Shown here: positions 42,739 through 50,623 of the stretch, piece after piece
How positions within the stretch are numbered: the first letter of the stretch is position 1
Layout: every line of letters starts with the position of its first letter
Assembly (NCBI RefSeq): GCF_041949975.1
Contig: NZ_JBHFQG010000001.1
Span: forward strand, 186,001 to 250,000
Length of the DNA stretch: 64,000 nt
From: Alteribacillus sp041949975
GTDB taxonomy: Bacteria > Bacillota > Bacilli > Bacillales > Marinococcaceae
Reading direction: 5' to 3'
Notes under the pieces: model-generated
Told to the model about the DNA's origin: nothing
Databases searched by the model: none
The model's input: the letters and a program-made list of their open reading frames with translations, nothing else
Translations under genes and position numbers: made by a program

Positions 42739-44304
42739 ATGGTAGTAGTTCATTCTTTGTTGGAAAAAGCCGTGCGATTTTTTCCTGATAAAGAAGCTGT
42801 TTATGATGGCAAAAGACGATTGCTTTATAGGGAATTGGAGAGCGAGAGCAATGCTGCCGCTGCAGAATTAAAGGGCATGGGCATAAAACAAGGCGACCAT
42901 ATTGCAGTCAGTCTGCCTAACTGGCATGAATTCGTCGTGATATTATTTGCGATCTCTAAAATTGGCGCCGTTATCGTGCCTTTTAATACAAAATACCAGG
43001 AGTCGGAAATAGAATACATTTTAAATAATGCTAAAGTTAAAGCTGCTTTTTTCACCGGTCACGTAGATGAAAATCAACTGTGGCACCATTTTTATAATGC
43101 TTCTCAACGCAGCGATTATTTAAAACACCTTATAACTGTACGATATGAGCACGAAGAGGCTTTATCCTTTGCATCGTTATTAGAAAAAGGAAAAGAAAAG
43201 TCCGTCTCGTTTCCATACTTGGAAGCAAAAGACGTGTTTACCATTATGTACACCTCCGGAACTACTGGAAAACCTAAAGGTGCTATGCTGACTCATTATA
43301 ACGTTGTAAAAACAGCAGAAATGACAGCTGATTTTATGAAATGTACTGCAGATGATGTTTTTTTAGTCCCTGTACCTGTGTTCCATATATTTGGAATGGT
43401 TCCAAGCATCATGACGGCTGCAGCAGCGAAATCAAAAATGGTTTTCATAGAAAGTTTTAAAGCAGAAAAATCTCTACAACTAATAGAACAAGAAAAAGTA
43501 ACCGTACACCATGGAGTACCAACCATGTTTATTCTTGAATTAAATCATCGCGACTTGAAATTTTACGACCTGGCCTCTTTACGAACAGGAATTGCAGCCG
43601 CAGCTCCGGTACCACGTGAAATAGTCGGAAAAATAAGAAAAGAAATGCATTGTGAGATTTTAATTTCTTATGGAATGACAGAAGCCTCTCCATGTTTAAC
43701 CGCTACTACGTTTGAAGACACAGATAAACGGCGTGCAGAAACAGTGGGGCGGGCTATGCCGGGAGTAGAGGTGAAAGTGGTTGACCAAAAAACGCGTCAT
43801 CCTGTCCAACCGGGGGAAGTAGGAGAAATAATAGTGAGAAGTCCAGGAATCATGCTGGGGTATTTTGAGATGCCGGAAAAAACGAAAGAAGTGTTAAGCG
43901 ATGATGGATGGTATGCCACAGGGGATTTAGGAACCATGGACGAAAATGGGTACCTCCGCATTGCAGGGAGAAAAAAAGATTTAATCATTCGCGGAGGCTA
44001 TAATATATATCCGCGTGAAGTAGAAGAACATTTTTATCAACACGACGCTGTTTCAGAAGTGGCAATCATTGGGCTGCCGGATACGGTGCTTGGAGAAGTG
44101 ACGTGTGCCTCTGTCAAATTAAAAGAAGGAGCATCGGCAACAGAAGAAGAGCTAGAGGAATTTATTCGAGAGAAAGTGGCTTATTATAAAGTGCCCGATA
44201 AAATTGTTATCGTTCCCTCCCTGCCGATGACAGCATCAGGGAAAATAAGCAGGATGGCCCTTCAACATCAAATGGATAAACAATTAGCAGCAGAGCTTAG
44301 ATAG
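42739..44304 (+). CDS. AMP-forming acyl/aryl-CoA ligase 3
   Basis: A 521-residue ligase paralogous to ligase 2. MYTSGTTGKPKGAMLTHYN, YGMTEAS, YATGDLGTMDENG, KDLIIRGGYNIYPREVEE and the catalytic Lys in MTASGKISR are intact. The start is the ATG 7 bases after AAAGGAG; a TTG just before it is less likely. It lies between the acyl-CoA dehydrogenase remnant and a frameshifted thioesterase, so the original operon probably made a CoA ester, processed it and released the acid. Confidence 0.88.
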   Translation: MVVVHSLLEKAVRFFPDKEAVYDGKRRLLYRELESESNAAAAELKGMGIKQGDHIAVSLPNWHEFVVILFAISKIGAVIVPFNTKYQESEIEYILNNAKVKAAFFTGHVDENQLWHHFYNASQRSDYLKHLITVRYEHEEALSFASLLEKGKEKSVSFPYLEAKDVFTIMYTSGTTGKPKGAMLTHYNVVKTAEMTADFMKCTADDVFLVPVPVFHIFGMVPSIMTAAAAKSKMVFIESFKAEKSLQLIEQEKVTVHHGVPTMFILELNHRDLKFYDLASLRTGIAAAAPVPREIVGKIRKEMHCEILISYGMTEASPCLTATTFEDTDKRRAETVGRAMPGVEVKVVDQKTRHPVQPGEVGEIIVRSPGIMLGYFEMPEKTKEVLSDDGWYATGDLGTMDENGYLRIAGRKKDLIIRGGYNIYPREVEEHFYQHDAVSEVAIIGLPDTVLGEVTCASVKLKEGASATEEELEEFIREKVAYYKVPDKIVIVPSLPMTASGKISRMALQHQMDKQLAAELR

Positions 44305-44335
44305 CTTTTACATGTTTGTTTAAGAGGAGTGTTTC

Positions 44336-44757
44336 ATGCGTAAAAGTGAATTACAGGTAAGAGTCAATTTTGGTGAAACAGATGGATTTGGGATCGTTTA
44401 TTATCCTAATTACTTCAGGTGGTTTGATAATGCCACTTATCACTTCTTCCGTGAAATGGATGTACCTTTACATGAATTACTGAAAAAAAGTCTATCTCTC
44501 TTCCGTTATTGGATGTGCAGTGTTCCTTTTATCATCCATTATATAGCGAGGTTATTCTTATTAAATCTGAAATAGCAGAAGTAAAAAAGAAAACATTTGA
44601 AATTCGTCACGATGTTTTCAAAGACGGTGAAATGACGGGAAGTGGGTATGAAATAAGAGGGTGGGTTAAAAAAGGGGAAGAAACCATCTCGCTAAATAAT
44701 ATACCTTCTTATATAGAAAACTTGCTATGTGATGAAACAAAAAAACATTTAGTATAA
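44336..44757 (+). pseudogene. 4-hydroxybenzoyl-CoA-type thioesterase, one frameshift
   Basis: The first part, VNFGETDGFGIVYYPNYFRW, has the hot-dog-fold thioesterase signature with the Asp-Gly loop. After the LLKK stretch near 44480 the frame is lost and continues in another frame as LPLLDVQCSFYHPLYSEVIL to the stop at 44757. A change in the run of A bases (GAAAAAAAG) explains the shift. An intact relative lies at 46989. AGAGGAG precedes the ATG. Either recent inactivation or a homopolymer sequencing error. Confidence 0.78.
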
Positions 44758-44778
44758 TGATGCTTTTTAACAACAGCT

Positions 44779-44814
44779 GCCCCTAAACCAAAGATTGGGG
44801 CGGTTCTTTTTTTT
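44779..44814 (+). terminator. Terminator of the beta-oxidation/ligase operon
   Basis: GCCCC and GGGGC form a stem around TAAACCAAAGATT, followed by a run of eight T residues (44807-44814). Confidence 0.8.
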
Positions 44815-44837
44815 ACGGCATAGAAGTGTTGGCAGAT

Positions 44838-44855
44838 TTATAAATCGCTTTCAAA
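44838..44855 (+). promoter_or_regulatory. cre-like site upstream of dioxygenase gene 2
   Basis: TTATAAATCGCTTTCAAA matches the ideal symmetric CcpA site at 15 of 18 positions. It lies 16 bases before the -35 box. Confidence 0.5.
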
Positions 44856-44871
44856 AATATCTTTTTACCTA

Positions 44872-44937
44872 TTGACATTTTTAACGCTATTTCCTTATCA
44901 TCATAAATAAGTAATTAAGTTCTCTAATTTTGGAATA
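44872..44937 (+). promoter_or_regulatory. Promoter with IclR-type operator, second copy
   Basis: TTGACA (44872-44877) and TATCAT (44896-44901), spaced 18. Ten bases downstream lies the box 44912-44937 (core TTCTCTAATTTTGGAA), identical at 25 of 26 positions to 12262-12287 and at the same distance from its -10. Confidence 0.7.
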
Positions 44938-44985
44938 CGTGTAAATATGATCTTTTTATTTATTATGAAAAAGGAGTGTTTTTCC

Positions 44986-46107
44986 ATGGGAAAGCAGGTT
45001 TTCAGTGAAGCGGAAATCAAACAGTATTATGAAAATATGAAAAAGGATTCCATTGGGCCGTTGTGGCATGATTTAGGACATATGGTTACGAAAGAGCCTG
45101 TTCATGATGTAGAGCCGTATTTGTGGAAGTGGGAAGCAATTCGTGATTATGCTTTGAAAGCCAGTGAAATTCTCGAGCCGGGAAAAGACGCCGAACGTCG
45201 TGTGGTATATTTACAAAATCCCAGCTTGTTAAAACGAGGGCTGGTTGGATACGGCACGCATACTCTATATGCTGGCATTCAACTACTGCTGCCTGGAGAA
45301 ATGGCTCCTTCTCACCACCACTCCCAAACGGCTATACGTTTTATTATCGAAGGAGACGGAGCATATACGGCAGTTAATGGAGAAAGAGCATATATGAAAC
45401 GCGGAGATATGATTTTAACACCGGCTTGGACGTGGCATGAGCACAAACATGAAGGGTCAGAGCCTATGTTGTGGATGGACGGCCTCGATGTAGGGCTGGT
45501 GCGGACATTAGCGGCATCGTTTTTTGAACCATATGAAGGCGGTTTTTACCCAGAAGAGCCTCTGGAAAACTATACAACGAAGAAATTATCAGGAGGAGCT
45601 TTTGCACCATTAGGAGAAGAAGTAAAACCAGGATATCCTTCCCCGATTTTTAATTACACTTGGGAGAGAGCTCATTACGAATTAGAAAAAATCAGCCAGT
45701 CCAAAGAAAAAGAAGACCCGTTTGATGCGTATACAATTGAATACATCAATCCAACAACGGGAGGTCCGGCTGATTCAAGAATCGGTACAATGATGCAAAA
45801 GCTTCTCCCCGGCCAGCATACAAAAGCACATCGTCATGTTCACAGCGCTATTTATCACGTGCTGGAAGGAAACGGCTACACAGTAATTGACGGCCAGAAA
45901 TTTGAATGGTCCAAAGGCGACTTTTTCATTCTGCCTCCTTACAACTTTCATGAACATGTGAACGAAGGCAGCGATGATGCGTTCTTGTTCTCTATTAATG
46001 ATAAACCGGTGATGGAAAAACTGGAACTGGAATTTGGTGATGAATACACAGAAAACAATGGGCACCAAACGATTGAAAAAGTATTTAAACCATCCGTGGA
46101 AGTCTAA
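44986..46107 (+). CDS. Gentisate-1,2-dioxygenase-like bicupin 2 (divergent)
   Basis: A 373-residue bicupin. First-cupin ligands fit His110, His112 (PSHHHSQTAIRFIIEGDGAY) and His151 (WTWHEHKHEG); the second cupin has KAHRHVHSA and FHEHVN. It is clearly less similar to the two other copies, which are near twins, and has no DinB gene nearby. It may therefore cleave a different hydroxybenzoate (salicylate, a substituted gentisate or a hydroxynaphthoate). The ATG after AAAAGGAG is chosen; 13 codons upstream are open without a ribosome site. FAH and thioesterase genes follow. Confidence 0.85.
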   Translation: MGKQVFSEAEIKQYYENMKKDSIGPLWHDLGHMVTKEPVHDVEPYLWKWEAIRDYALKASEILEPGKDAERRVVYLQNPSLLKRGLVGYGTHTLYAGIQLLLPGEMAPSHHHSQTAIRFIIEGDGAYTAVNGERAYMKRGDMILTPAWTWHEHKHEGSEPMLWMDGLDVGLVRTLAASFFEPYEGGFYPEEPLENYTTKKLSGGAFAPLGEEVKPGYPSPIFNYTWERAHYELEKISQSKEKEDPFDAYTIEYINPTTGGPADSRIGTMMQKLLPGQHTKAHRHVHSAIYHVLEGNGYTVIDGQKFEWSKGDFFILPPYNFHEHVNEGSDDAFLFSINDKPVMEKLELEFGDEYTENNGHQTIEKVFKPSVEV

Positions 46108-46133
46108 AACCATCAACCCAGGGGGAAAAATCT

Positions 46134-46979
46134 ATGAAAATAGCTATATTTAACGACTATTTGTTAGGGATTGTAAAAGACGATAAAATTGTTGATATAA
46201 CAAACAAGGTGCAATGGAATAAAGAAACCCCGTTCAATTCACTGGTTCAGCTTATGGAACAGTTCGATACCATCAAACAAGACCTGGAAACAGATGAAAC
46301 AGGGAACGTTTATAATTTAGCAGATGTGGAATTGCAGGCTCCGGTGCCATCCACCAGTAAAATATGGGCAGCTCCTGTCAATTACCGTAAACACCAGGAA
46401 GAAATGAACAAACAATTTAACAATGCTCCCCGCACGATTGAAGAAATAAAGCTTTTTTTGAAAGCGCCATCTTCCCTTTCAGGTCCATCCGACCCGATTC
46501 TTCTTCCAATGGAAGGCAGAAGAACGGACCATGAAGCAGAACTAGGGTTTGTCGTTGGGAAAAAAGCGCGTAATGTTAAGGCAGAAGATGCAAAAGATTA
46601 TATATTTGGCTATTTTGCTTTATTGGATATTTCTATTCGGGGCAATGAAGAGAGGACCTGGAGAAAATCATTTGATACGTTTACCCCAATAGGACCGTGG
46701 ATTGTGACAGCCGATGAAATTGACGATCCTAATAACTTAGACTTGAAATTGTGGGTGAACGATGAACTGCGCCAGGACGGCAGCACAAAAAATTTAATCT
46801 ATGACTGCTTTAAATGTTTCGAGGCTGCTACACAAAACATGACACTATATCCGGGCGACATTATTGCCACGGGTACTCCTGAAGGGGTAGGACCTATTAA
46901 AGAAGGAGATAACGTCCGCATCCATGTTGAGAATGTGGGAGAATTTACTGTTCCAGTGAAAGCAGGGTATGAAGCGTAG
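46134..46979 (+). CDS. FAH-family hydrolase 2 (divergent)
   Basis: A 281-residue fumarylacetoacetate-hydrolase-fold protein. WAAPVNYRKHQEEM, the Glu-x-Glu metal site DHEAELGFVVGKKARN, DISIRGNEERTWRKSFDTFT and ATGTPEGVGP are visible. It is shorter and distinct from copies 1 and 3. It follows the divergent dioxygenase by 26 bases and is followed by a thioesterase, overlapping that gene's ribosome site. It likely hydrolyses the ring-cleavage product of dioxygenase 2, perhaps maleylpyruvate directly, since no isomerase gene is in this module. Confidence 0.85.
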   Translation: MKIAIFNDYLLGIVKDDKIVDITNKVQWNKETPFNSLVQLMEQFDTIKQDLETDETGNVYNLADVELQAPVPSTSKIWAAPVNYRKHQEEMNKQFNNAPRTIEEIKLFLKAPSSLSGPSDPILLPMEGRRTDHEAELGFVVGKKARNVKAEDAKDYIFGYFALLDISIRGNEERTWRKSFDTFTPIGPWIVTADEIDDPNNLDLKLWVNDELRQDGSTKNLIYDCFKCFEAATQNMTLYPGDIIATGTPEGVGPIKEGDNVRIHVENVGEFTVPVKAGYEA

Positions 46980-46988
46980 GAGGAGAAC

Positions 46989-47390
46989 ATGAAAAATATC
47001 TATGATATAAAAGTAGCATGGGGAGACACAGACGCAGCAGCGATTGTTTTTTATCCTAATTTTTACAGGTGGATGGACCAGGCCACGCATGAACTGTTTG
47101 AAGCAGCCGGCTACCCGGCTTCTAAGCTTCAAAAAGAGGAACAAGTTATACTTCCTTTGCTCGAAACGTTTTGCCAGTTTAAATCTCCGTTGGTTCATGA
47201 AGATAGAGTAAGCATTCATTCTGAAGTGACGGAAATAAATAACAAGGTGTTTAAAGTAGAGCACCAATTTAGAAAAGGAGAGCAAGTGGTTGCGGAAGGA
47301 TATGAAAAAAGAGCGTGGACGTCAACTGCGGAAGGGAAACCAAAAGCAGCCCCGGTTCCCTCTTTTATAAAAAACGTTCTTTTACAATAA
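46989..47390 (+). CDS. Acyl-CoA thioesterase, 4-hydroxybenzoyl-CoA type
   Basis: A 133-residue single-domain hot-dog thioesterase. VAWGDTDAAAIVFYPNFYRW contains the catalytic Asp17 region of Pseudomonas-type 4-hydroxybenzoyl-CoA thioesterases. It would release an aromatic acid from its CoA ester. AGGAGG lies 5 bases before the ATG, overlapping the FAH stop. With the ligases and the cupin dioxygenase it suggests a route in which ring hydroxylation or chain shortening occurs on a CoA ester and the free acid is then cleaved. It is the intact counterpart of the pseudogene at 44336. Confidence 0.87.
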   Translation: MKNIYDIKVAWGDTDAAAIVFYPNFYRWMDQATHELFEAAGYPASKLQKEEQVILPLLETFCQFKSPLVHEDRVSIHSEVTEINNKVFKVEHQFRKGEQVVAEGYEKRAWTSTAEGKPKAAPVPSFIKNVLLQ

Positions 47391-47507
47391 AGAAAATGTT
47401 GCTGGCATCAAACCATTAGGTGGAGGCGTTTGCCTCGTTGCCCTTATACTGATTTGGTTACATTGATGATAGACTGAAATGTTATCCTTTCCTAATCAGT
47501 GTAAACA

Positions 47508-47556
47508 AAGCTGTTCCGCTATTTTTTTCAGATGAGCTGGAACAGCTTTTCTTGTT
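47508..47556. terminator. Bidirectional terminator between thioesterase and IclR genes
   Basis: AAAGCTGTTCC (47508-47518) pairs with GGAACAGCTTT (47539-47549), followed by TTCTTGTTTTT on the plus strand. The genes on both sides converge here. Confidence 0.8.
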
Positions 47557-47590
47557 TTTAGAGGCTCGTCCCTTTGTTTGGTTTTTTAAA

Positions 47591-48349
47591 CTACATTTTG
47601 CCTCCAAAAGCAAGAGAGATCTCCTGACTTTTTTTCAGCAAATATTGACTTAACTCCTCTTCTGTAGACTGAGGAATAGACTTTTCAAAACCGACAACAA
47701 TAACACCGCCTAAAAGCTCTTCGTTGTAATTGAAAATCGGAACAGCCGTCGATGCAACCGAAGGCGCTAGAGCTTCTTTGGCAAACGCAATTTTTTTCTG
47801 TTTAATTATTTCCAGTTCTTTGTTGAAGGATTCCTTTTGCTCCACGTTCATATCACTCTGTTCTTTTTCCTTCCAGGTATTAGCGATCGGATCGTTCATA
47901 AAGGCGGCAAACAGTTTTCCAGCTGCTGAGTTAATCGGCAGAATGGTTCCCACTTGTCCTCCGAGGTTCAGGCCTAAACTGCTGTGAATCATTTTGACAA
48001 TCATCGGGCCTGTGTGCGTCCAGACTGCTAACAGGGTTGTTTCTTTCGATTTTAAATTGATCTCCTGTAGAAAAGAGCTTGCCCGGTTTACAACATCTTC
48101 TTTATTTACCGCAGCCATGCCATATTGAACCAGGGTGCTCCCAAGGGTGTACATGCCGTTATCTGGATCTCTATGCAGAATACCTAGTGATGTTAACGTA
48201 TTTAAATATTTATATAAATTACTTTTCGTAATTTTAGTTTCATTATGTATATCATTGAACTTCATCGGAGTGTCTCGTTCTGCAATCAGCTCTACAATAG
48301 AAAAGCCTACTAGTAAAGACTGAACCTGTGCGTTTTTTTTCTCTGCCAT
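47591..48349 (-). CDS. IclR-family regulator 2
   Basis: A 252-residue IclR protein, clearly paralogous to the one at 23791. Winged helix: LLVGFSIVELIAERDTPMKF and KITKSNLYKYLNTLTSLGIL; effector domain: TTLLAVWTHTGPMIVKMIHS, LPINSAAGKLFAAF and STAVPIFNYNEELLGGVIV. It is divergent from the flavin monooxygenase gene, so it probably controls that operon and may act on the dioxygenase 2 operon as well. It could bind either of the two operator types found near 44912 and 48421. Confidence 0.92.
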   Translation of the reverse strand: MAEKKNAQVQSLLVGFSIVELIAERDTPMKFNDIHNETKITKSNLYKYLNTLTSLGILHRDPDNGMYTLGSTLVQYGMAAVNKEDVVNRASSFLQEINLKSKETTLLAVWTHTGPMIVKMIHSSLGLNLGGQVGTILPINSAAGKLFAAFMNDPIANTWKEKEQSDMNVEQKESFNKELEIIKQKKIAFAKEALAPSVASTAVPIFNYNEELLGGVIVVGFEKSIPQSTEEELSQYLLKKSQEISLAFGGKM

Positions 48350-48420
48350 GGACTAATATCATCCTTACTATAAGTTCTAGCTCCATTTTATCATATTTAA
48401 ATCGTAAAGAAATTTGGAGC

Positions 48421-48474
48421 GTACCATATAGAAGAATAATTGCCTACATATGGTGGGGCGTCCTTATTTATAAT
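48421..48474 (+). promoter_or_regulatory. Shared upstream box copy 2 and -10 of the monooxygenase gene
   Basis: GTACCATATAGAAGAA (48421-48436) matches boxes at 16844 and 52296. A perfect TATAAT is at 48469-48474 with no good -35, so the box would fall about 45-60 bases before the start point, a usual activator position. Confidence 0.55.
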
Positions 48475-48480
48475 TTAATT

Positions 48481-48494
48481 AGTAAACGTTTTCA
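48481..48494 (+). promoter_or_regulatory. cre-like site before the monooxygenase gene
   Basis: AGTAAACGTTTTCA matches the cre consensus except at the first base. It overlaps the expected start point, just after the TATAAT. Confidence 0.5.
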
Positions 48495-48521
48495 TTTCAA
48501 GAAGGAAAGGAAGAGGCAGTT

Positions 48522-49754
48522 ATGGCTAATCAATCAAAAAAACGTTCCGTCATAGTAGTTGGAGCCGGTCCAGTCGGTTTGACGGCAGCATTAGCATTGA
48601 AGAAAAAGGGGATATCTTCAGTAGTACTTGAAGCTGATCCGTTTGGGCATCCGCGTCCTGGAAGCAGAGCAATTTATCTTCATAATGCATCATTGCAATT
48701 GTTAGAGAAAACATCGGAAGATCTTGGCTTTACTCTTGCTAGAAACGGTATTGTGTGGCCAGTGAAACGAACCCTTTACAAAGGAAAAGAAGTGTATAAA
48801 AGAAATTACGGGGTGACAGATACGACAGACCCTCACAAACTGCCTCCATTTACGGCGCTGCATCAAGATGAAATTGAAGGTCATATTTATGATGCGTGTG
48901 TAGAAGCAGGGGTGGAATTTGAATGGAATACGCCTGTAAAAGAGTGCCAAACACATGGAGACGGAGTCAAAATAATTACAGAAGCTGGAGAAGAATGGGA
49001 AGCTGATTATGTCATTGGAGCGGACGGCGGCCGATCTGTTGTAAGAAATACAACAGGGCTGAAATTTGAAGGACCGCGTACCGCAGATACTTTCCTCGTT
49101 GTCGATATTAAAGAAGATGAAAATAATCCAATGCCATTAGAAAGAGTCTTCCACTATCAGCATCCTGCTATGAACGGCCGCAATGTGATGCTTGTCCCCT
49201 TTAAAGGTGGATGGAGAGTAGACTTACAGTTATTAGAAGATGATGACCCAGAAGATTATAAAGACGTGGAAGGCGTGAAAAAATGGCTTCCGAATGTCAT
49301 GCATTCTAAATATTCCGAACGAATTACCTGGGTGTCTTCCTATCGATTCCACCAGGTAGTGGCTGATTCTTTTACTGATGAAAACCGCAGAGTCCTATTA
49401 GCTGGGGAAGCAGCTCACCTATTTGCTCCATTTGGTGCACGCGGTCTGAATTCTGGTGTGCCTGATGCGATTATAGCAGTCAATGGAATAGAAAAAGCAC
49501 TTCAAACAGAGCGCCAGGAAGACCGTCAGGAAGCGATTGAAGCAGCAGCAAAAGAGCGCAGAATAGCTGCTAAATGGAATAGAGACGGCTCTACCACGGC
49601 GCTGCATCATCTTCAAGGGAATGCCCCGGAAATGAATTTGAAACGAGAAGTAGCGGCATCACTTACTTCGATTGCTCCAAAGCTCGGACGCTGGCTCGAT
49701 GAAGGCCCATATGGTCCTAAGTTTGGACCTCCTGAACTGACAACGAAATATTAA
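48522..49754 (+). CDS. FAD-dependent aromatic monooxygenase (PheA/TfdB type)
   Basis: A 410-residue flavin hydroxylase of the FAD_binding_3 family. VIVVGAGPVGLTAALALKKKG (residues 11-31, FAD), VIGADGGRSVVRNTTG (DG motif) and LLAGEAAHLFAPFGARGLNS (GD motif). It lacks the C-terminal thioredoxin-like domain of phenol hydroxylases and has a short charged C-terminal tail. It hydroxylates an aromatic ring using NAD(P)H and O2. With dioxygenase 2, FAH 2 and the thioesterase across the IclR gene, it could make the dioxygenase substrate, either from a free hydroxybenzoate or its CoA ester; the exact substrate is inferred only. Confidence 0.85.
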   Translation: MANQSKKRSVIVVGAGPVGLTAALALKKKGISSVVLEADPFGHPRPGSRAIYLHNASLQLLEKTSEDLGFTLARNGIVWPVKRTLYKGKEVYKRNYGVTDTTDPHKLPPFTALHQDEIEGHIYDACVEAGVEFEWNTPVKECQTHGDGVKIITEAGEEWEADYVIGADGGRSVVRNTTGLKFEGPRTADTFLVVDIKEDENNPMPLERVFHYQHPAMNGRNVMLVPFKGGWRVDLQLLEDDDPEDYKDVEGVKKWLPNVMHSKYSERITWVSSYRFHQVVADSFTDENRRVLLAGEAAHLFAPFGARGLNSGVPDAIIAVNGIEKALQTERQEDRQEAIEAAAKERRIAAKWNRDGSTTALHHLQGNAPEMNLKREVAASLTSIAPKLGRWLDEGPYGPKFGPPELTTKY

Positions 49755-49786
49755 AGTCAGAAATTATTAGATAAGGAGTGAGACAG

Positions 49787-50362
49787 GTGGCTGTAGCCTT
49801 AGAAATTTCAGATGCAAAGCGGTACGGAGCAAACGGCGAAAACGTAGGAAGATTACTAGAACGCCTGATGAATATAGATTGGTACCAAAATGTCGGGAAA
49901 AATAACAGTTCAATTGTGGAAAAAACCGAGAAGTTTATGAATACCTTAGGGATAGAAACGTATCAGGTGGAAGTGATTAAGAAAGAAGAGGTAACCACAA
50001 TGGCTCCTGTGCTTTCTTTAGAGGAAAGCCATCTATGGCAGGAACTAAAGGAAATACCGGAACAAATTAAACAAAAAATAGAAGAATCAGAAAGAAATGA
50101 AATATTAGAAGACATTGTATATAACGTTCCAGAGCTAGTGTACCACGGTGCATTTAAAGGGGCATATGATATATTTGAGAAAGAAAAAACAGTGGCCTTT
50201 TTAGTTGGGTATGCAATGTATGTTAGTGTACTGGCGTGTGCGTGGGAAATAGTGTCCGATTTGAAGGGCTGGGAAGACAATCCTTTTCTATATATCGTTG
50301 AAATACTAGAAGACGGGCATTTACCGCTTGGTCCGCAAAGTAATACTTTCTTTATTTCCTAA
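49787..50362 (+). CDS. Unrecognised 191-residue protein after the monooxygenase
   Basis: I do not recognise this protein. It starts VAVALEISDAKRYGANGENV and has a helical, acidic middle (ELKEIPEQIKQKIEESERNE), a mildly hydrophobic stretch AFLVGYAMYVSVLACAWEIV and a C-terminus LEDGHLPLGPQSNTFF. GTG at 49787 is chosen because AAGGAG lies 8 bases before it; a GTG three codons upstream overlaps that site. It begins 33 bases after the monooxygenase stop in the same direction and is likely co-transcribed. A helper or partner of the monooxygenase is possible but unproved. Confidence 0.65.
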   Translation: MAVALEISDAKRYGANGENVGRLLERLMNIDWYQNVGKNNSSIVEKTEKFMNTLGIETYQVEVIKKEEVTTMAPVLSLEESHLWQELKEIPEQIKQKIEESERNEILEDIVYNVPELVYHGAFKGAYDIFEKEKTVAFLVGYAMYVSVLACAWEIVSDLKGWEDNPFLYIVEILEDGHLPLGPQSNTFFIS

Positions 50363-50399
50363 TGAGACGTTTGCATTTTTCAAATAAGAGGGATGGAAA

Positions 50400-50543
50400 A
50401 TGACTTTTTCTTGCAAAAAACATATCAAACGTTTTTTAGTTGAAATGGTGACACCGCATGTAATGGCTGTGAAGCCTCAGGTTAAAAGGAAATGCAGATA
50501 TTGTGAGCAGAAAGCTGTCTATCAGCTAACTGAATATATTTAA
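50400..50543 (+). CDS. Small CxxH/CxxC protein
   Basis: A 47-residue frame, MTFSCKKHIKRFLVEMVTPH onward, with one C-x-x-H pair near the start (CKKH) and one C-x-x-C pair (CRYC) followed by EQKAVYQL. This spacing and the ending match the small CxxH/CxxC protein family of bacilli, thought to bind a metal. GAGGG lies about 8 bases upstream. It sits just after the unrecognised gene and before a bidirectional terminator. The function is unknown. Confidence 0.65.
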   Translation: MTFSCKKHIKRFLVEMVTPHVMAVKPQVKRKCRYCEQKAVYQLTEYI

Positions 50544-50551
50544 TTCATAAC

Positions 50552-50590
50552 GGGGTGTCTTCAAAAGGGAGGCAGCCCCTTTTGTTTTTC
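50552..50590. terminator. Bidirectional terminator
   Basis: GGGGTGTCT and AGGCAGCCCC form an imperfect stem around TCAAAAGGG, followed by TTTTGTTTTT. Convergent genes on both sides. Confidence 0.65.
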
Positions 50591-50623
50591 GGAAACAGCC
50601 CAACCCAGCATCCTTTTCTCCAC

